64,000 bases of DNA from CALBPI01 sp039027435. Lineage in GTDB: Bacteria > Pseudomonadota > Gammaproteobacteria > Steroidobacterales > Woeseiaceae. The stretch is taken from positions 124,001-188,000 of the forward strand of contig JBCCKF010000007.1 in NCBI GenBank assembly GCA_039027435.1, given 5' to 3'. Position 1 is the stretch's first letter. Each line of letters begins with the position of its first letter. The notes below the pieces were generated by a model. That model worked only from the letters and a program-made list of their open reading frames with translations. It was not told the origin of the DNA and did not search any database. Made by a program: the position numbers and the translations under genes. Shown piece by piece: positions 45,881-54,683 of this stretch.

Positions 45881-45902
45881 ACCCGTTAGGGTAGCAAAGG
45901 CG

Positions 45903-45937
45903 GGAAAAGTTCGCGCCCGGGGAACCCCGGGCGCAAC
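45903..45937 (-). terminator. Rho-independent terminator after DUF4097 gene
   Basis: GCGCCCGGGG (45913-45922) and CCCCGGGCGC (45925-45934) form a perfect 10-base-pair stem. On the minus strand this is followed by GAACTTTT. It lies between the DUF4097 stop and the asmA start and should separate the two transcripts. Confidence 0.75.
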
Positions 45938-45943
45938 GTAAAT

Positions 45944-46834
45944 TTAATCTGTGCAGATATCGATGTCGCCATTGAGCGTTTCGATTTGAATACGCCCGGA
46001 GCCATCACCGTGCTCGAAGTTGAGGGTACGGCCCGGTCCATAGCGGCTGACGCGCTGCGGTTTCGGACCAAAGCAGTTGTCGATGCTGCCGTTAAGCGTC
46101 TTGATGTCGACCCTGCCGGCCCAGCCTGCCTGCATCGACATACTGACATCACCACTCACCGACTCCGCGTCAACATCGGCGCTCGCCGAGAGGGAATCCG
46201 CGAGGTCGATATCGCCGGAGGTGACACCCACCGATACCGAGTTGAACATGCAGTCTGATGCATCGATGCTGCCGCTGACCGTACTGGCGCGCAGCTCACC
46301 GCGCAGCCCGGACATGTCGATATCTCCGCTGACCGTTTCGAGGCTGTTATAGCCCCCAATGTCATGTCCGACGACATCGATATCGCCACTGGTCGTCGAT
46401 ACTTTCAATTTGTCGGTCCAGGACTCGGTGTCAATGTCGCCGCTGACCGTGGTCAGGTAAAGCCGCCCACGTACGTTCTGGATATCAAGATCGGAGCTCA
46501 CGCCCCCCGCGTGCAGCGTCGTGTCGGTCGGCACTTGTACATAGAGCGTCGTCCCACCGCTGTTCCAGCCGGAGTTCTTCTTTTTCTTGTAGACGACTTC
46601 GATATAGATGACGTCACCTTTCTCTTTGATGTCGAGTCGCTCCACCGCATCGACGAGCTTCGCGTCGACTCGGACTTCGCCCGAACCTTCGCCGACGACA
46701 TCGATGTCGCCGCGCGCGTTGATGACGTGCACTTCGGGCGCACTGCCCACCTCAAGCGTACGCTTGATCCTCTCGCCGGCCGTTGCCAGTCCAGGCAATG
46801 CTGCGATCACACAGCCAATGATGATGCGATTCAT
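45944..46834 (-). CDS. DUF4097-type periplasmic beta-solenoid protein
   Basis: 296 residues with a signal peptide (to about residue 19, LATAG). The rest is repeated short strands ending in VSGDID, TTSGDID or LNGDID at spacings of about 20 residues, from residue 40 to the end, typical of DUF4097 beta-strand repeat proteins. Its start overlaps the anti-sigma stop (ATGA), placing it as the third gene of a sigma / anti-sigma / DUF4097 operon. DUF4097 proteins often accompany such regulators; function unknown, possibly a surface sensor or cargo. Confidence 0.85.
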   Translation of the reverse strand: MNRIIIGCVIAALPGLATAGERIKRTLEVGSAPEVHVINARGDIDVVGEGSGEVRVDAKLVDAVERLDIKEKGDVIYIEVVYKKKKNSGWNSGGTTLYVQVPTDTTLHAGGVSSDLDIQNVRGRLYLTTVSGDIDTESWTDKLKVSTTSGDIDVVGHDIGGYNSLETVSGDIDMSGLRGELRASTVSGSIDASDCMFNSVSVGVTSGDIDLADSLSASADVDAESVSGDVSMSMQAGWAGRVDIKTLNGSIDNCFGPKPQRVSRYGPGRTLNFEHGDGSGRIQIETLNGDIDICTD

Positions 46835-47376
46835 ATTTCGGTCCTCAGTTCATCAACGGTCTTCGCGCTATCGGTGACCGTCGACACAATCGCCATTTCC
46901 TGGCGGTACGCAATCTGCAGCAGTTGCTGCAATTCAAGGTTGTCGGGCTCAGCTTCGATGGCCCGGTTAATTTCATCGATCGACTCGCGGATGATGTTCA
47001 GGTTGCCCAGAATCACGCCCTGCGTCGCGGGCGACAGCTCGCTCAGGCGATCTGCCAACATATCCAGCGAGTCCTCACGCACCTGCATGAACTCGGCATC
47101 GAGCCCAGCGTAGCGCGCAGTCTGTATGTCCTGCTCCGGCAGGCTGAAGTCGATCGTCGCATTCGCCATCGGCGGTGTGTTCTCACCTTCGGGGAACAAC
47201 AGCAAGCCAATCAGCAGCGAGGTAGCAAACACACTCGCGGCGACCCGCCATTGCCAGAATGACTCCTGCGGCTTGATCTGTGCTTCGATTGCAGGCCACA
47301 GGTCACGCTCGGGTTTGATGTCCCGATCGAGTCCGGCGATGGCCGCGTCCAGTTTGTCGAATTGCTCTTCGCTCAT
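46831..47376 (-). CDS. Membrane-anchored anti-sigma factor-like protein
   Basis: 181 residues from the ATG at 47376; the frame before it is non-coding-like and overlaps the sigma gene. The N-terminal 50 residues (MSEEQFDKLDAAIAGLDRDI...) are cytoplasmic and charged. One membrane segment follows (WRVAASVFATSLLIGLLLF, about residues 52-70). The remaining 110 residues are helical and would be periplasmic. This topology and its location directly after an ECF sigma gene define it as the likely anti-sigma. No zinc-binding HxxxCxxC is seen. Confidence 0.75.
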   Translation of the reverse strand: MSEEQFDKLDAAIAGLDRDIKPERDLWPAIEAQIKPQESFWQWRVAASVFATSLLIGLLLFPEGENTPPMANATIDFSLPEQDIQTARYAGLDAEFMQVREDSLDMLADRLSELSPATQGVILGNLNIIRESIDEINRAIEAEPDNLELQQLLQIAYRQEMAIVSTVTDSAKTVDELRTEI

Positions 47377-47389
47377 GATCCGTCTCTTT

Positions 47390-47947
47390 TTAACCGAGCT
47401 GCGCCGCCAGAAGCTGGCGCGCCCTGTGCAAATGGGCCTTGCAGGTACCGACCGCCACATCCAGCGTCTCGGCGACCTGCTCGTGGGTGTATCCGTACAC
47501 CCCGGCCAATACAAAAACCTGTCTTGCGCGTTCCGGAAGCTCAGCGATCGCGCGCTCCAGATCCGGCATATCGTGCTGATCGATCGTCACGCCCTCCTCC
47601 TCGTTCGTCACCAGCTTGAGCTTCTCGCTCTCGCGCTTGGACTTGCGCATCCGGGTCAGCACCACGTTCACCGCAATTCGGTGCAGCCAACTTGAGAAAG
47701 CGCTATCGCCTCGAAAGGCTTCGAGCTTTCGCCACGCCTGGATGAACGCATCCTGAGTGGCGTCTTCGGCTTCGGCCGAGTTGGCCGTCATCCGCAGACA
47801 CAGCGCATAAATCTGACCGCAATGCCGGTGATAGAGGACTTCGTAGGCTTTTCGGTCGCCGGCGGCGGCTCTCGCCACCAAATCTGCTGGATCAACCGCC
47901 GCGCTGCCGCTCTTCGCTGTTGCTTCTGCGCTCATTGACAGCAGCAT
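47390..47947 (-). CDS. ECF-type RNA polymerase sigma factor
   Basis: 185 residues from ATG 47947 with AAGGA six bases upstream. Region 2 (AYEVLYHRHCGQIYALCLRM ... DATQDAFIQAWRKL) and region 4 (LPERARQVFVLAGVYGYTHEQVAETLDVAVGTCKAHLHRAR) are typical RpoE-like; each is quoted in part. It is followed by the anti-sigma and DUF4097 genes. An ECF-like promoter lies about 90 bases upstream, suggesting autoregulation. Confidence 0.92.
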   Translation of the reverse strand: MLLSMSAEATAKSGSAAVDPADLVARAAAGDRKAYEVLYHRHCGQIYALCLRMTANSAEAEDATQDAFIQAWRKLEAFRGDSAFSSWLHRIAVNVVLTRMRKSKRESEKLKLVTNEEEGVTIDQHDMPDLERAIAELPERARQVFVLAGVYGYTHEQVAETLDVAVGTCKAHLHRARQLLAAQLG

Positions 47948-48036
47948 ATCCTATCCTTTGGTCCATCACTTGCGGCCCTTTCGCGGTGTGCATTGGCCTG
48001 CATTCGGAACTAAGACGCGGGTCCCGGCGAAAGCGT

Positions 48037-48065
48037 TTAGTCCCAGGCGACAAATGTCGGGTTCC
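48037..48065 (-). promoter_or_regulatory. Candidate ECF promoter of the sigma operon
   Basis: On the minus strand GGAACC (48065-48060) and ACTAA (48041-48037) are separated by 18 bases. This is close to the RpoE-type pattern (GGAAC, then about 18 to 19 bases, then TCTAA) and about 90 bases before the sigma start codon. It is consistent with autoregulation. Confidence 0.4.
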
Positions 48066-48083
48066 TCACTTTATGTAGTGTTC

Positions 48084-48092
48084 TGTTATGAT
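48084..48092 (+). promoter_or_regulatory. Extended -10 promoter of the GGDEF/EAL gene
   Basis: TGTTATGAT matches the extended -10 form TGnTATAAT at all but one position, 57 bases before the start codon. No good -35 is seen at 16 to 18 bases, which fits an extended -10 promoter. Confidence 0.4.
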
Positions 48093-48148
48093 CCGGCAAA
48101 CCGGCACGGGACACCGAACAGCATGCGCCTACATGGCATGTCGCGGTC

Positions 48149-50293
48149 ATGATCGAACCGCAATCTGACCAACGCCTTCGATTGCTCTACATCGGAGAGA
48201 CTTCGGTACCCGCGCGAACCGCGTTACGTGCCATCGGCGGCCTCGACAACGTCGAGACGGTGGCCGAGCTGACCGACCCCGAGTTGCTTCCACAACACCT
48301 CGCCGCCTGGCAACCGGACCTCGTCCTCGTCGATGTCGGCATCACCAACACCTCCGCGGAGCGTTACCGCACAGCAGAGCTGATGCAGGTGCTGGACGGT
48401 TATCCGACGTTGGCGCTAACCAGCGCCGAGCGCGAACAACGCGGACTCAGAGCTGTGTTGCATGGCGCGCAGCACTACCTCATCGCGGACGGCGTGCTCG
48501 ATGGCATCGACATGCAGCGGGCAATCGACCAAACCAAGCAGCACTTCGACTTCACCAGCACCGTGAACGGGCGCAGCGAGTTGCTCGCCATGCTGGTGGA
48601 AGGCCTGCCGGACGGTGCACTGCTGTGCGATCGCGAGGGACGCATTTTGCGATCGAACGCGACCGCGCGCGCCCTGCTTGGGCTGTCCCGCGACGCACAA
48701 CCGGTGCTCGCATGGGGCAAGACGTTCTGCGCCTGGGATGCCAACACCAACGCCGAGCTGGCGCCAGAGGAGCGACCGGTCGCGCGGGCTGCGCGCGGAG
48801 ATCGATTCACCGAGCAGGTGTTCCAGCACGACGATCCCGATGGCAACACCCTCGTGTTGTCGGTGAGTGGTCATGGGTTGTACGACGGCGGCGATCGTTT
48901 GCTCGGCGGCATGCTCCTGTTCCGAGATATCACCGACCAGTTCCGACGGACTCGCGAGCAAGCGCATTTGGCGCTGTTCGACCCTGTGACCGGCGTCGCG
49001 AATCGACACCTTTACAAAGAACAGTTACAGCAGGCGCTCGCACGAGCGCGTCGCAGTCAACGCACGCTGGGGGTGTTGTGCGTCGATCTTGATCGCTTTG
49101 CCGCGGTCAACGAATCGCTCGGACACGATACGGGCGATCGTCTGCTCGACGCGGTTGTCGAGCGCTTGCAAACGCTCCTGCGACAGGGCGATCTACTCGC
49201 GCGTTGGGGCGGTGACCGGTTCATGGTGACGGTCGAGAATCTCGCGAGCCCGCGTGATGCTGCAGCGGTCGCGCAGAAAGTCGTGCGCGGTCTGGCCGAG
49301 CGCTTCGAGTGCGACGGTAACGAAATCTACATCGGCGCCTCCGTCGGAATCGCGCTGTATCCCGAAGCTGGGGAAGACGAAGAATCGCTGATCCGCGCGG
49401 CCGGCCTCGCGCTGGGCCAGGCGAAACGCCAGGGCGGTGCCCGGCTCCAGTTCTACGCACAGTCAGGACACGGCGCGACCGCCGACAGCGCCGAGCTGGA
49501 ACTCGGCATTCGACACGCGTTGTTACGTCGCGAGCTCACCCTGCGCTACCAGCCACGTGTGGGATTGGGCGACGGCCGTCTGATGGGGCTCGAGGCTTTG
49601 CTGCGTTGGCAGCATCCGCGCTACGGGCTCCTGCCACCAGCGCGGTTCTTATCGCTGCTCGAGTCGAGCGGGCTGATCCACTCGGTTGGCGAATGGGTCG
49701 TACGGACAGTGTGCGCGCAGTTGCACGCGTGGCAACAACGCTACTCGGTGCCGGACCTCACGGTCACCATCAACTTGTCGCCGCTGCAACTCGAAGACGG
49801 TCGACTCACCGCGGTGGTAGAGAAGGCGATCGAAGACTATCAGCTTGACCCAGGGTGTCTTGAGTTTGAACTTGGCGACGGAGCGGAAAGCCTGCGCCGG
49901 CCGCGTTCGCTACAGACGTTACAAGCGCTGCGCAAACTCGGTGTCGGCGTCTCGCTCGATCACTTTGGCACCCACGACATTTCGTTCAGTGCACTCGACA
50001 GCACGATGATCAGCACGTTTGTGCTGCATCAGTCGCTCGTGCAGGACCTCGCCGACAACGAAGCGCATCAGCGCATCGTTAGAGCCGCCATTGCGATGGC
50101 CGATGGACTACAAATCGAGATCGCTGCTGAGGGCGTCGAGACGCACGAACAGCTAGAGTTCCTGCGCGACAACCAGTGCACCGCCGCGCAGGGTTTCTTC
50201 ATCAGCCGTCCGATGGAACGACAAAAGGTCGATGCGTTGCTGCACACCGAATCGCTCGGCCAGAAGCTGCTCTCACAAAACAGCGCCGCCTGA
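48149..50293 (+). CDS. FimX-like REC-PAS-GGDEF-EAL protein with degenerate catalytic motifs
   Basis: 714 residues, no membrane segment. Domains in order: a receiver-like domain (about 10-130; Asp62 kept but the acidic pair and Lys absent), a PAS domain (about 145-270), GGDEF (about 285-435) and EAL (about 450-700). The cyclase motif reads GGDRF (354-358). EAL itself is present (482-484), but the DDFGTG loop is DHFGTH (604-609) and the LKID lysine is missing. Both enzymes are therefore probably inactive. FimX has this same architecture and degeneracy and acts as a c-di-GMP receptor for type IV pili and polar functions. No pilus genes are nearby. Confidence 0.88.
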   Translation: MIEPQSDQRLRLLYIGETSVPARTALRAIGGLDNVETVAELTDPELLPQHLAAWQPDLVLVDVGITNTSAERYRTAELMQVLDGYPTLALTSAEREQRGLRAVLHGAQHYLIADGVLDGIDMQRAIDQTKQHFDFTSTVNGRSELLAMLVEGLPDGALLCDREGRILRSNATARALLGLSRDAQPVLAWGKTFCAWDANTNAELAPEERPVARAARGDRFTEQVFQHDDPDGNTLVLSVSGHGLYDGGDRLLGGMLLFRDITDQFRRTREQAHLALFDPVTGVANRHLYKEQLQQALARARRSQRTLGVLCVDLDRFAAVNESLGHDTGDRLLDAVVERLQTLLRQGDLLARWGGDRFMVTVENLASPRDAAAVAQKVVRGLAERFECDGNEIYIGASVGIALYPEAGEDEESLIRAAGLALGQAKRQGGARLQFYAQSGHGATADSAELELGIRHALLRRELTLRYQPRVGLGDGRLMGLEALLRWQHPRYGLLPPARFLSLLESSGLIHSVGEWVVRTVCAQLHAWQQRYSVPDLTVTINLSPLQLEDGRLTAVVEKAIEDYQLDPGCLEFELGDGAESLRRPRSLQTLQALRKLGVGVSLDHFGTHDISFSALDSTMISTFVLHQSLVQDLADNEAHQRIVRAAIAMADGLQIEIAAEGVETHEQLEFLRDNQCTAAQGFFISRPMERQKVDALLHTESLGQKLLSQNSAA

Positions 50294-50303
50294 CGCGGGC
50301 CGC

Positions 50304-50984
50304 ATGGTCCAGTACCGCGACATCCAGAGCTTCGTCCGCCGACCCGGACGCATGACGCCCGCGCAAAAACGTGCGCTTGCCGAGCTTGCCCCCCGCTATT
50401 GCATCGACTACACACTCGAGCAACTCGATCTCGAAGCAACCTTCGGGCGCAGCGCACCGCTCATGGTCGAGATCGGATTCGGCAACGGCGACAGCCTCGT
50501 GGCGCTTGCTGCGAGCATGCCGGACTGGAATGTGATCGGTATCGAGGTGCATGAGCCCGGCGTCGGGCACTGTTTATTGAAAGCGGAAGAAGCGGGCGCC
50601 AAGAACCTGCGCGTGATCGCAGAGGACGCAGTTGCAGTGTTGCGAGACCAGATCGGTGAGCGACGTATCGACCGCTTGAACCTCTACTTTCCCGATCCGT
50701 GGCCGAAGAAACGCCATCACAAACGTCGACTCGTGAACCCACCGTTCATGGATCTCGCGGCGACCGGCCTTACCGATGACGGCGCGCTGCACATCGCCAC
50801 CGACTGGGCGCCGTATGCGGAGCACATCGATGAGGTGCTCGACGAGGACGATCGTTTCAAGGTGGTGTTGCGACGCACGCATGTCGGTGATTCACCGCAC
50901 GTGCGACCTCAAACCAAGTTCGAGCGACGCGGGCTGCGCCTCGGTCACGAGATTGTCGACTGGGAAATCCGTCGGGCGGACTAG
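50304..50984 (+). CDS. trmB: tRNA (guanine-N7-)-methyltransferase TrmB
   Basis: 226 residues from ATG 50304, just after the GGDEF/EAL stop; the longer frame would overlap that gene. It has the SAM motif VEIGFGNGDSL, the conserved FPDPWPKKRHHKRR catalytic region, and the C-terminal TKFERRGLRLGH, which together identify TrmB. It methylates G46 of tRNA. In Escherichia trmB is also near mutY. Confidence 0.95.
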   Translation: MVQYRDIQSFVRRPGRMTPAQKRALAELAPRYCIDYTLEQLDLEATFGRSAPLMVEIGFGNGDSLVALAASMPDWNVIGIEVHEPGVGHCLLKAEEAGAKNLRVIAEDAVAVLRDQIGERRIDRLNLYFPDPWPKKRHHKRRLVNPPFMDLAATGLTDDGALHIATDWAPYAEHIDEVLDEDDRFKVVLRRTHVGDSPHVRPQTKFERRGLRLGHEIVDWEIRRAD

Positions 50985-51455
50985 CTAGACCCGCAGTGCA
51001 TACTCATATGAGTAGCTGACAATCGTCTTGATCACCTCAAGCTCGTCTGCATTTCGCGGACTGAAGACCAATACCAGTCCTTTTGGCATGTGACCTTGGG
51101 TGACCAAGTAGTGGTCCTCTCCCCAGCCCTTGTCGCAGACTTCAGCGGCATCAATGGCCGGCAGCATAATGTGCATGCTGCCGTTATCCGGAGGCGGGTG
51201 GATATGCGCGAACTCGCGGCCCGCCATGAATGCCCGCTCGTTGGTTTCGACACCAGCCCGCATGACCAATGCGCGGGTCCCCGGCACAGCAACCAGGCTG
51301 TGGTGATTATCGACATCAGCCAGTGCAAACGCCCATTGGTGTAGTGCGTCTACAATCTCGTCCGGACCGTGTTGCGTGAGCTGGGAGTGCGGCAGGCTTC
51401 GAGTGGTTTCGGGTCTCATCCCAGATCGAGGGGATAGTCGAAGTTGATCGCTCAT
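50985..51455 (-). CDS. Luciferase-like-domain (PF17648-type) protein
   Basis: 156 residues from ATG 51455 with AAGG 9 bases upstream; the longer frame would run into the solute-binding protein gene. The segment GREFAHIHPPPDNGSMHIMLP is the hallmark of the small luciferase-domain family (shown as GREFAHIHPPP then GSMHIMLP). No catalytic activity is established for these stand-alone proteins. It follows a solute-binding protein gene by 10 bases and is probably cotranscribed. Confidence 0.75.
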   Translation of the reverse strand: MSDQLRLSPRSGMRPETTRSLPHSQLTQHGPDEIVDALHQWAFALADVDNHHSLVAVPGTRALVMRAGVETNERAFMAGREFAHIHPPPDNGSMHIMLPAIDAAEVCDKGWGEDHYLVTQGHMPKGLVLVFSPRNADELEVIKTIVSYSYEYALRV

Positions 51456-51465
51456 CGACGGACCT

Positions 51466-52575
51466 TCAAGGCTTGACGGAGTAGTCAATTTCGATCGGCG
51501 TCGGGCCTTCCGCCTCACCAATCAACTGACGCATTTGAAGTCGGAAACGTTCCAGCATGTCACGCTTCATCATGAAACGACGGAAGTCTCCTGGCGAGGT
51601 GTTGTGGTGCAGCACGGACTCGTAGCCTGCCGGTGCCGGGATGTCATAGCGCACGGGGAACTGCAACCAAGTGCCTTGCATCTCCTCGGACAACATCCAG
51701 TTCAGATACAGCTTAGCCGCAGCCTTATTCTTGGCATGCGTCGGGATGGCCGCTGTTTGGAACCAGGTCAAGAAAAAGTCTTCTTCGGGCAGCACAAATC
51801 TGGTTTCGCTCCCCGGCATGTCCTCGAAAGCCCAAAACGTGGTGAAGCTGGCGGCATACCACCCATTACTGATGGCAACGTATGGCATAGCGGTGCCGCG
51901 AACCCACACCGGCTCGTTAGCGACGAGCTGCTCGAGATACTCCCAACCGTATTTCTCCTTCAGGTGCCAAAACTGGTAGAGCACGGCGTCGTCATCATGT
52001 GGGTAAGTGAGAATGATCTTGCCCTTTAGCGCTGGATCGAGATAGTCCATCGCATCACGCGGTGGTTCATCCACAAGTGCGGTGTTGACCAGATTGCTAA
52101 ACGTCACACCGTAGACGCTGACCCACCGACCATGCGGGTCGCGCTGGTCCGGAAACACCTTGTCCCAGTTCTTGGGTTTGTAGCGTTCCAGCAAATCGCG
52201 CTCAACGTAGTAGTCGAAATCGTGCAGCGTCTGAAACTGGATGACATCCGGAATCTTGTCTTTGTCGCCCGCCGCTCGCGCGTTGTCGTAGCGTGGCGCG
52301 TGGTTGAGGCTCACATCGACCGTATGCACTGCGTTGAGCTCCGGGAAACGGGCCTTAAACCGATCGAAGTAGTAGTCGATCTGATCGGATTTATCGCCAC
52401 CCGCTCTGAGCACAAAGTTGCCGCCCTCGGCCAGGGCTTCAGCGTAGAGCTCATCCAGCGATCTGGTTTCGATGTTGTCCGAATATGCAGAGCCAGCCGT
52501 AACAGCGAGCATCAGAGCGAAAAGAGAAGAGCGAGACACCACAACAGACTTCCTTACACGACCTAAAGAGGCCAT
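51466..52575 (-). CDS. Extracellular solute-binding protein, orphan
   Basis: 369 residues from ATG 52575. A signal peptide of about 32 residues (ending near AGSAYS) precedes a two-lobed binding-protein fold of the iron/polyamine/SBP_bac_6 type (PDVIQFQTLHDFDYYVERD, GKIILTYPHDDD). No permease or ATPase gene is adjacent, so it may serve a transporter elsewhere or a sensing role. The divergent LysR gene, 87 bases from its start, is the likely regulator. Confidence 0.85.
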   Translation of the reverse strand: MASLGRVRKSVVVSRSSLFALMLAVTAGSAYSDNIETRSLDELYAEALAEGGNFVLRAGGDKSDQIDYYFDRFKARFPELNAVHTVDVSLNHAPRYDNARAAGDKDKIPDVIQFQTLHDFDYYVERDLLERYKPKNWDKVFPDQRDPHGRWVSVYGVTFSNLVNTALVDEPPRDAMDYLDPALKGKIILTYPHDDDAVLYQFWHLKEKYGWEYLEQLVANEPVWVRGTAMPYVAISNGWYAASFTTFWAFEDMPGSETRFVLPEEDFFLTWFQTAAIPTHAKNKAAAKLYLNWMLSEEMQGTWLQFPVRYDIPAPAGYESVLHHNTSPGDFRRFMMKRDMLERFRLQMRQLIGEAEGPTPIEIDYSVKP

Positions 52576-52583
52576 CACTGTAA

Positions 52584-52606
52584 ATTATCTCTAAATTTAA
52601 GATAAT
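52584..52606 (+). promoter_or_regulatory. AT-rich inverted repeat between solute-binding and LysR genes
   Basis: ATTATCT (52584-52590) and AGATAAT (52600-52606) are perfect inverted arms around 9 bases in the 87-base divergent region. A second, looser pair (AATTAT ... ATAATT) lies nearer the LysR gene. This is the size and place of a LysR-type binding site. Confidence 0.5.
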
Positions 52607-52662
52607 CAGCGAATTATGGGAATTTCTTTCCCTTTTTTCGGGATAATTAATCGGGAACTCGA

Positions 52663-53568
52663 ATGAATGTAGCTAAGGCAATGAGCGTCTTTGTGGAAAT
52701 CGCAAATCTCGGCAGCTTTTCCGCCGCCGCCCGGTCGCTTGGGATATCAACCACGGCCGCAAGTCGCCAAATCGCCGAACTAGAAGCTTGGCTCGGCGCC
52801 GCTTTGTTTCATCGCACCACACGGCGACTTTCCTTGACCGAAGAGGGAGATCGACACCTTGGAGACTGCCGGCAAGTCGTTGAGGCAGTCGAGCGAATCC
52901 GGGCGGGCGCGCGGTCAGCAACGTCACGACCCTTTGGGCTTCTAAAGGTCACGGCACCTGTCTTCCTCGCGAAGGAATGTGTGGCACCAATGATCCCTGA
53001 CTTTCTGGATGCACATGCTGGTCTGCAGCTCGAACTGCACGCAATCGATCGGTTCGTCCACCTTGTTGACGAGGGGTTCGATGTGGCTTTACGAGTCGGT
53101 CGCCTTGCAGATTCCACTCTGGTGGCGAAGCGCTTATGTGATATTCCTCTCGTCGTTGCGGCCAGCAAATCGTATCTGGATCGCCACGGGACACCGAAAC
53201 ACCCCAAAGACTTGCGCGACCACAATTGCATTGTCGACCACGTCGCCGCATTTCGAAACCAATGGCCGATGCGCGAATCAGGTAGTCGCAAAAACATCGC
53301 GGTCTCGGGGAATGTCAGCGTCAACAACGGCGAGGTGGCCAGAGATCTGGCTGAGTGCGGTGTGGGAATTTGCCTACTACCGCAATTTTTTGTGCGACGG
53401 CAACTGGAGGGCGGTGCACTGATTGAGGTGCTCAAAGATCAGGTCGACAGAAAAGTTGGGCTCTATGTCACCTACCCCAAGACTCGACATTTATCGCCAA
53501 GAATTCGCGTGTTTGTGGATTTCGTGTCGAGTTACTTTCAGCACGTGACTCAAGATTACTCGGTCTAG
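52663..53568 (+). CDS. LysR-family transcriptional regulator
   Basis: 301 residues. The N-terminal winged helix is typical (FVEIANLGSFSAAARSLGISTTAASRQIAELE, here quoted as the region of residues 10-41), followed by a periplasmic-binding-like effector domain. It is divergent from the orphan solute-binding protein gene, with an AT-rich inverted repeat between, so local control is likely. The effector is unknown. The 29-base gap to the next convergent gene shows no terminator. Confidence 0.92.
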   Translation: MNVAKAMSVFVEIANLGSFSAAARSLGISTTAASRQIAELEAWLGAALFHRTTRRLSLTEEGDRHLGDCRQVVEAVERIRAGARSATSRPFGLLKVTAPVFLAKECVAPMIPDFLDAHAGLQLELHAIDRFVHLVDEGFDVALRVGRLADSTLVAKRLCDIPLVVAASKSYLDRHGTPKHPKDLRDHNCIVDHVAAFRNQWPMRESGSRKNIAVSGNVSVNNGEVARDLAECGVGICLLPQFFVRRQLEGGALIEVLKDQVDRKVGLYVTYPKTRHLSPRIRVFVDFVSSYFQHVTQDYSV

Positions 53569-53597
53569 ACAATTGAGTCGCTAACGAGCACCAAATA

Positions 53598-53981
53598 CTA
53601 GATCTTCTGCATCGCCGCTTCGGGGTATAGCAAAGCAGCCAGCAAGCCCAGCGAAATCAATCCAAAGAACACTGCGGAGGATTTGACCAGTCCCGGCACA
53701 TTGGACAACGGCAGGATGACCGTGGCACCGGCGTTGGATACCAGACCCATGTGCACGACACCCGAAGGGAATTGGCCCGCCTGCGCCTGAAACACCCCGC
53801 CGCTATAACCCACCAGCAACGCCAGGATCGCGATGCCATAAAGGCGGTAGAGTGTGCCGTGCTCTGAGCGAAGCCCTGAGAACCGGTCCAGCGTCTTAAT
53901 GGGTAAGAGCAACAGCGGTAGGCCAACCGTGAATAACGTACCGGCGATCTTGATCCGCAACAGGAGTGTGAGGAACGTCAT
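53598..53981 (-). CDS. Small integral membrane protein, four predicted helices
   Basis: 127 residues with hydrophobic segments at about 3-27, 46-64, 72-95 and 100-118. No recognised family. Its start overlaps the stop of the MarC gene by 4 bases, so it is produced together with it and may be a partner. Confidence 0.7.
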   Translation of the reverse strand: MTFLTLLLRIKIAGTLFTVGLPLLLLPIKTLDRFSGLRSEHGTLYRLYGIAILALLVGYSGGVFQAQAGQFPSGVVHMGLVSNAGATVILPLSNVPGLVKSSAVFFGLISLGLLAALLYPEAAMQKI

Positions 53982-54607
53982 CCGGCGAGAAACAGCGTGT
54001 TAACGCCATCCACCACGTACTGGACGGCGAGCGCCACCAGAATCACGCCGGTGAGGCGGCTGACCACGTTAGCACCCGTCTCACCCATCACGCGGATGAT
54101 CGGCGAGGTCAGCAGCATCATGACCAACGCAATGGCGAGCACCAGCATCGCCATGGCCATAAGCCCCAAAAACTCGATCCAGTTGTCCTGCAGCTCCACG
54201 AGCAACAAGAGCAGCGTCGCAAGCGCACCCGGTCCGGCGATCAGGGGGAACGCCAACGGGAATACCGAGATGTCTTCGCGGTAGCGCGCCTCATCCTGCT
54301 CGCGCACCGTGGTCGAACGCAGGCCCGACTGGCGGGCGAATACCATGTCGACCGCGATCAGGAACAGCAGCAAGCCACCGGCGATCTTGAAAGAAGCCAC
54401 GTTGATGCCGAGCGTTTCCAACAGCGACTGGCCCGCGAGTGCGAACACCCAGAAGATAATGGCCGACAGCACGATCGACTTGATCGCCATCTTGCGACGA
54501 TAGGTCGGCTCGCCGCCGCGTGTCAGAGCGCCGAACAGGGGCACTAGCGTGATCGGTTCGATCACGACAAACAGCACCACAAAATGTCGGATGAGTTGTT
54601 CGAGCAC
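53978..54607 (-). CDS. MarC-family integral membrane protein
   Basis: 209 residues, starting at GTG. Six hydrophobic segments and the family hallmarks are present: VVIEPITLVPLFGALT near the N-terminus, FKIAGGLLLFLIAVDMV, and FPLAFPLIAGPGALATLLLL. It is an inner-membrane protein with no firmly established transport function. It overlaps the small membrane protein gene by 4 bases. Confidence 0.9.
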   Translation of the reverse strand: MLEQLIRHFVVLFVVIEPITLVPLFGALTRGGEPTYRRKMAIKSIVLSAIIFWVFALAGQSLLETLGINVASFKIAGGLLLFLIAVDMVFARQSGLRSTTVREQDEARYREDISVFPLAFPLIAGPGALATLLLLLVELQDNWIEFLGLMAMAMLVLAIALVMMLLTSPIIRVMGETGANVVSRLTGVILVALAVQYVVDGVNTLFLAG

Positions 54608-54683
54608 GACGCGCTAACCTTCAGTCAGGACTGGCGAAAGCGCGGAGTATAGGTGTCGTCCATGACAAAGCCAATGCCGCGCG

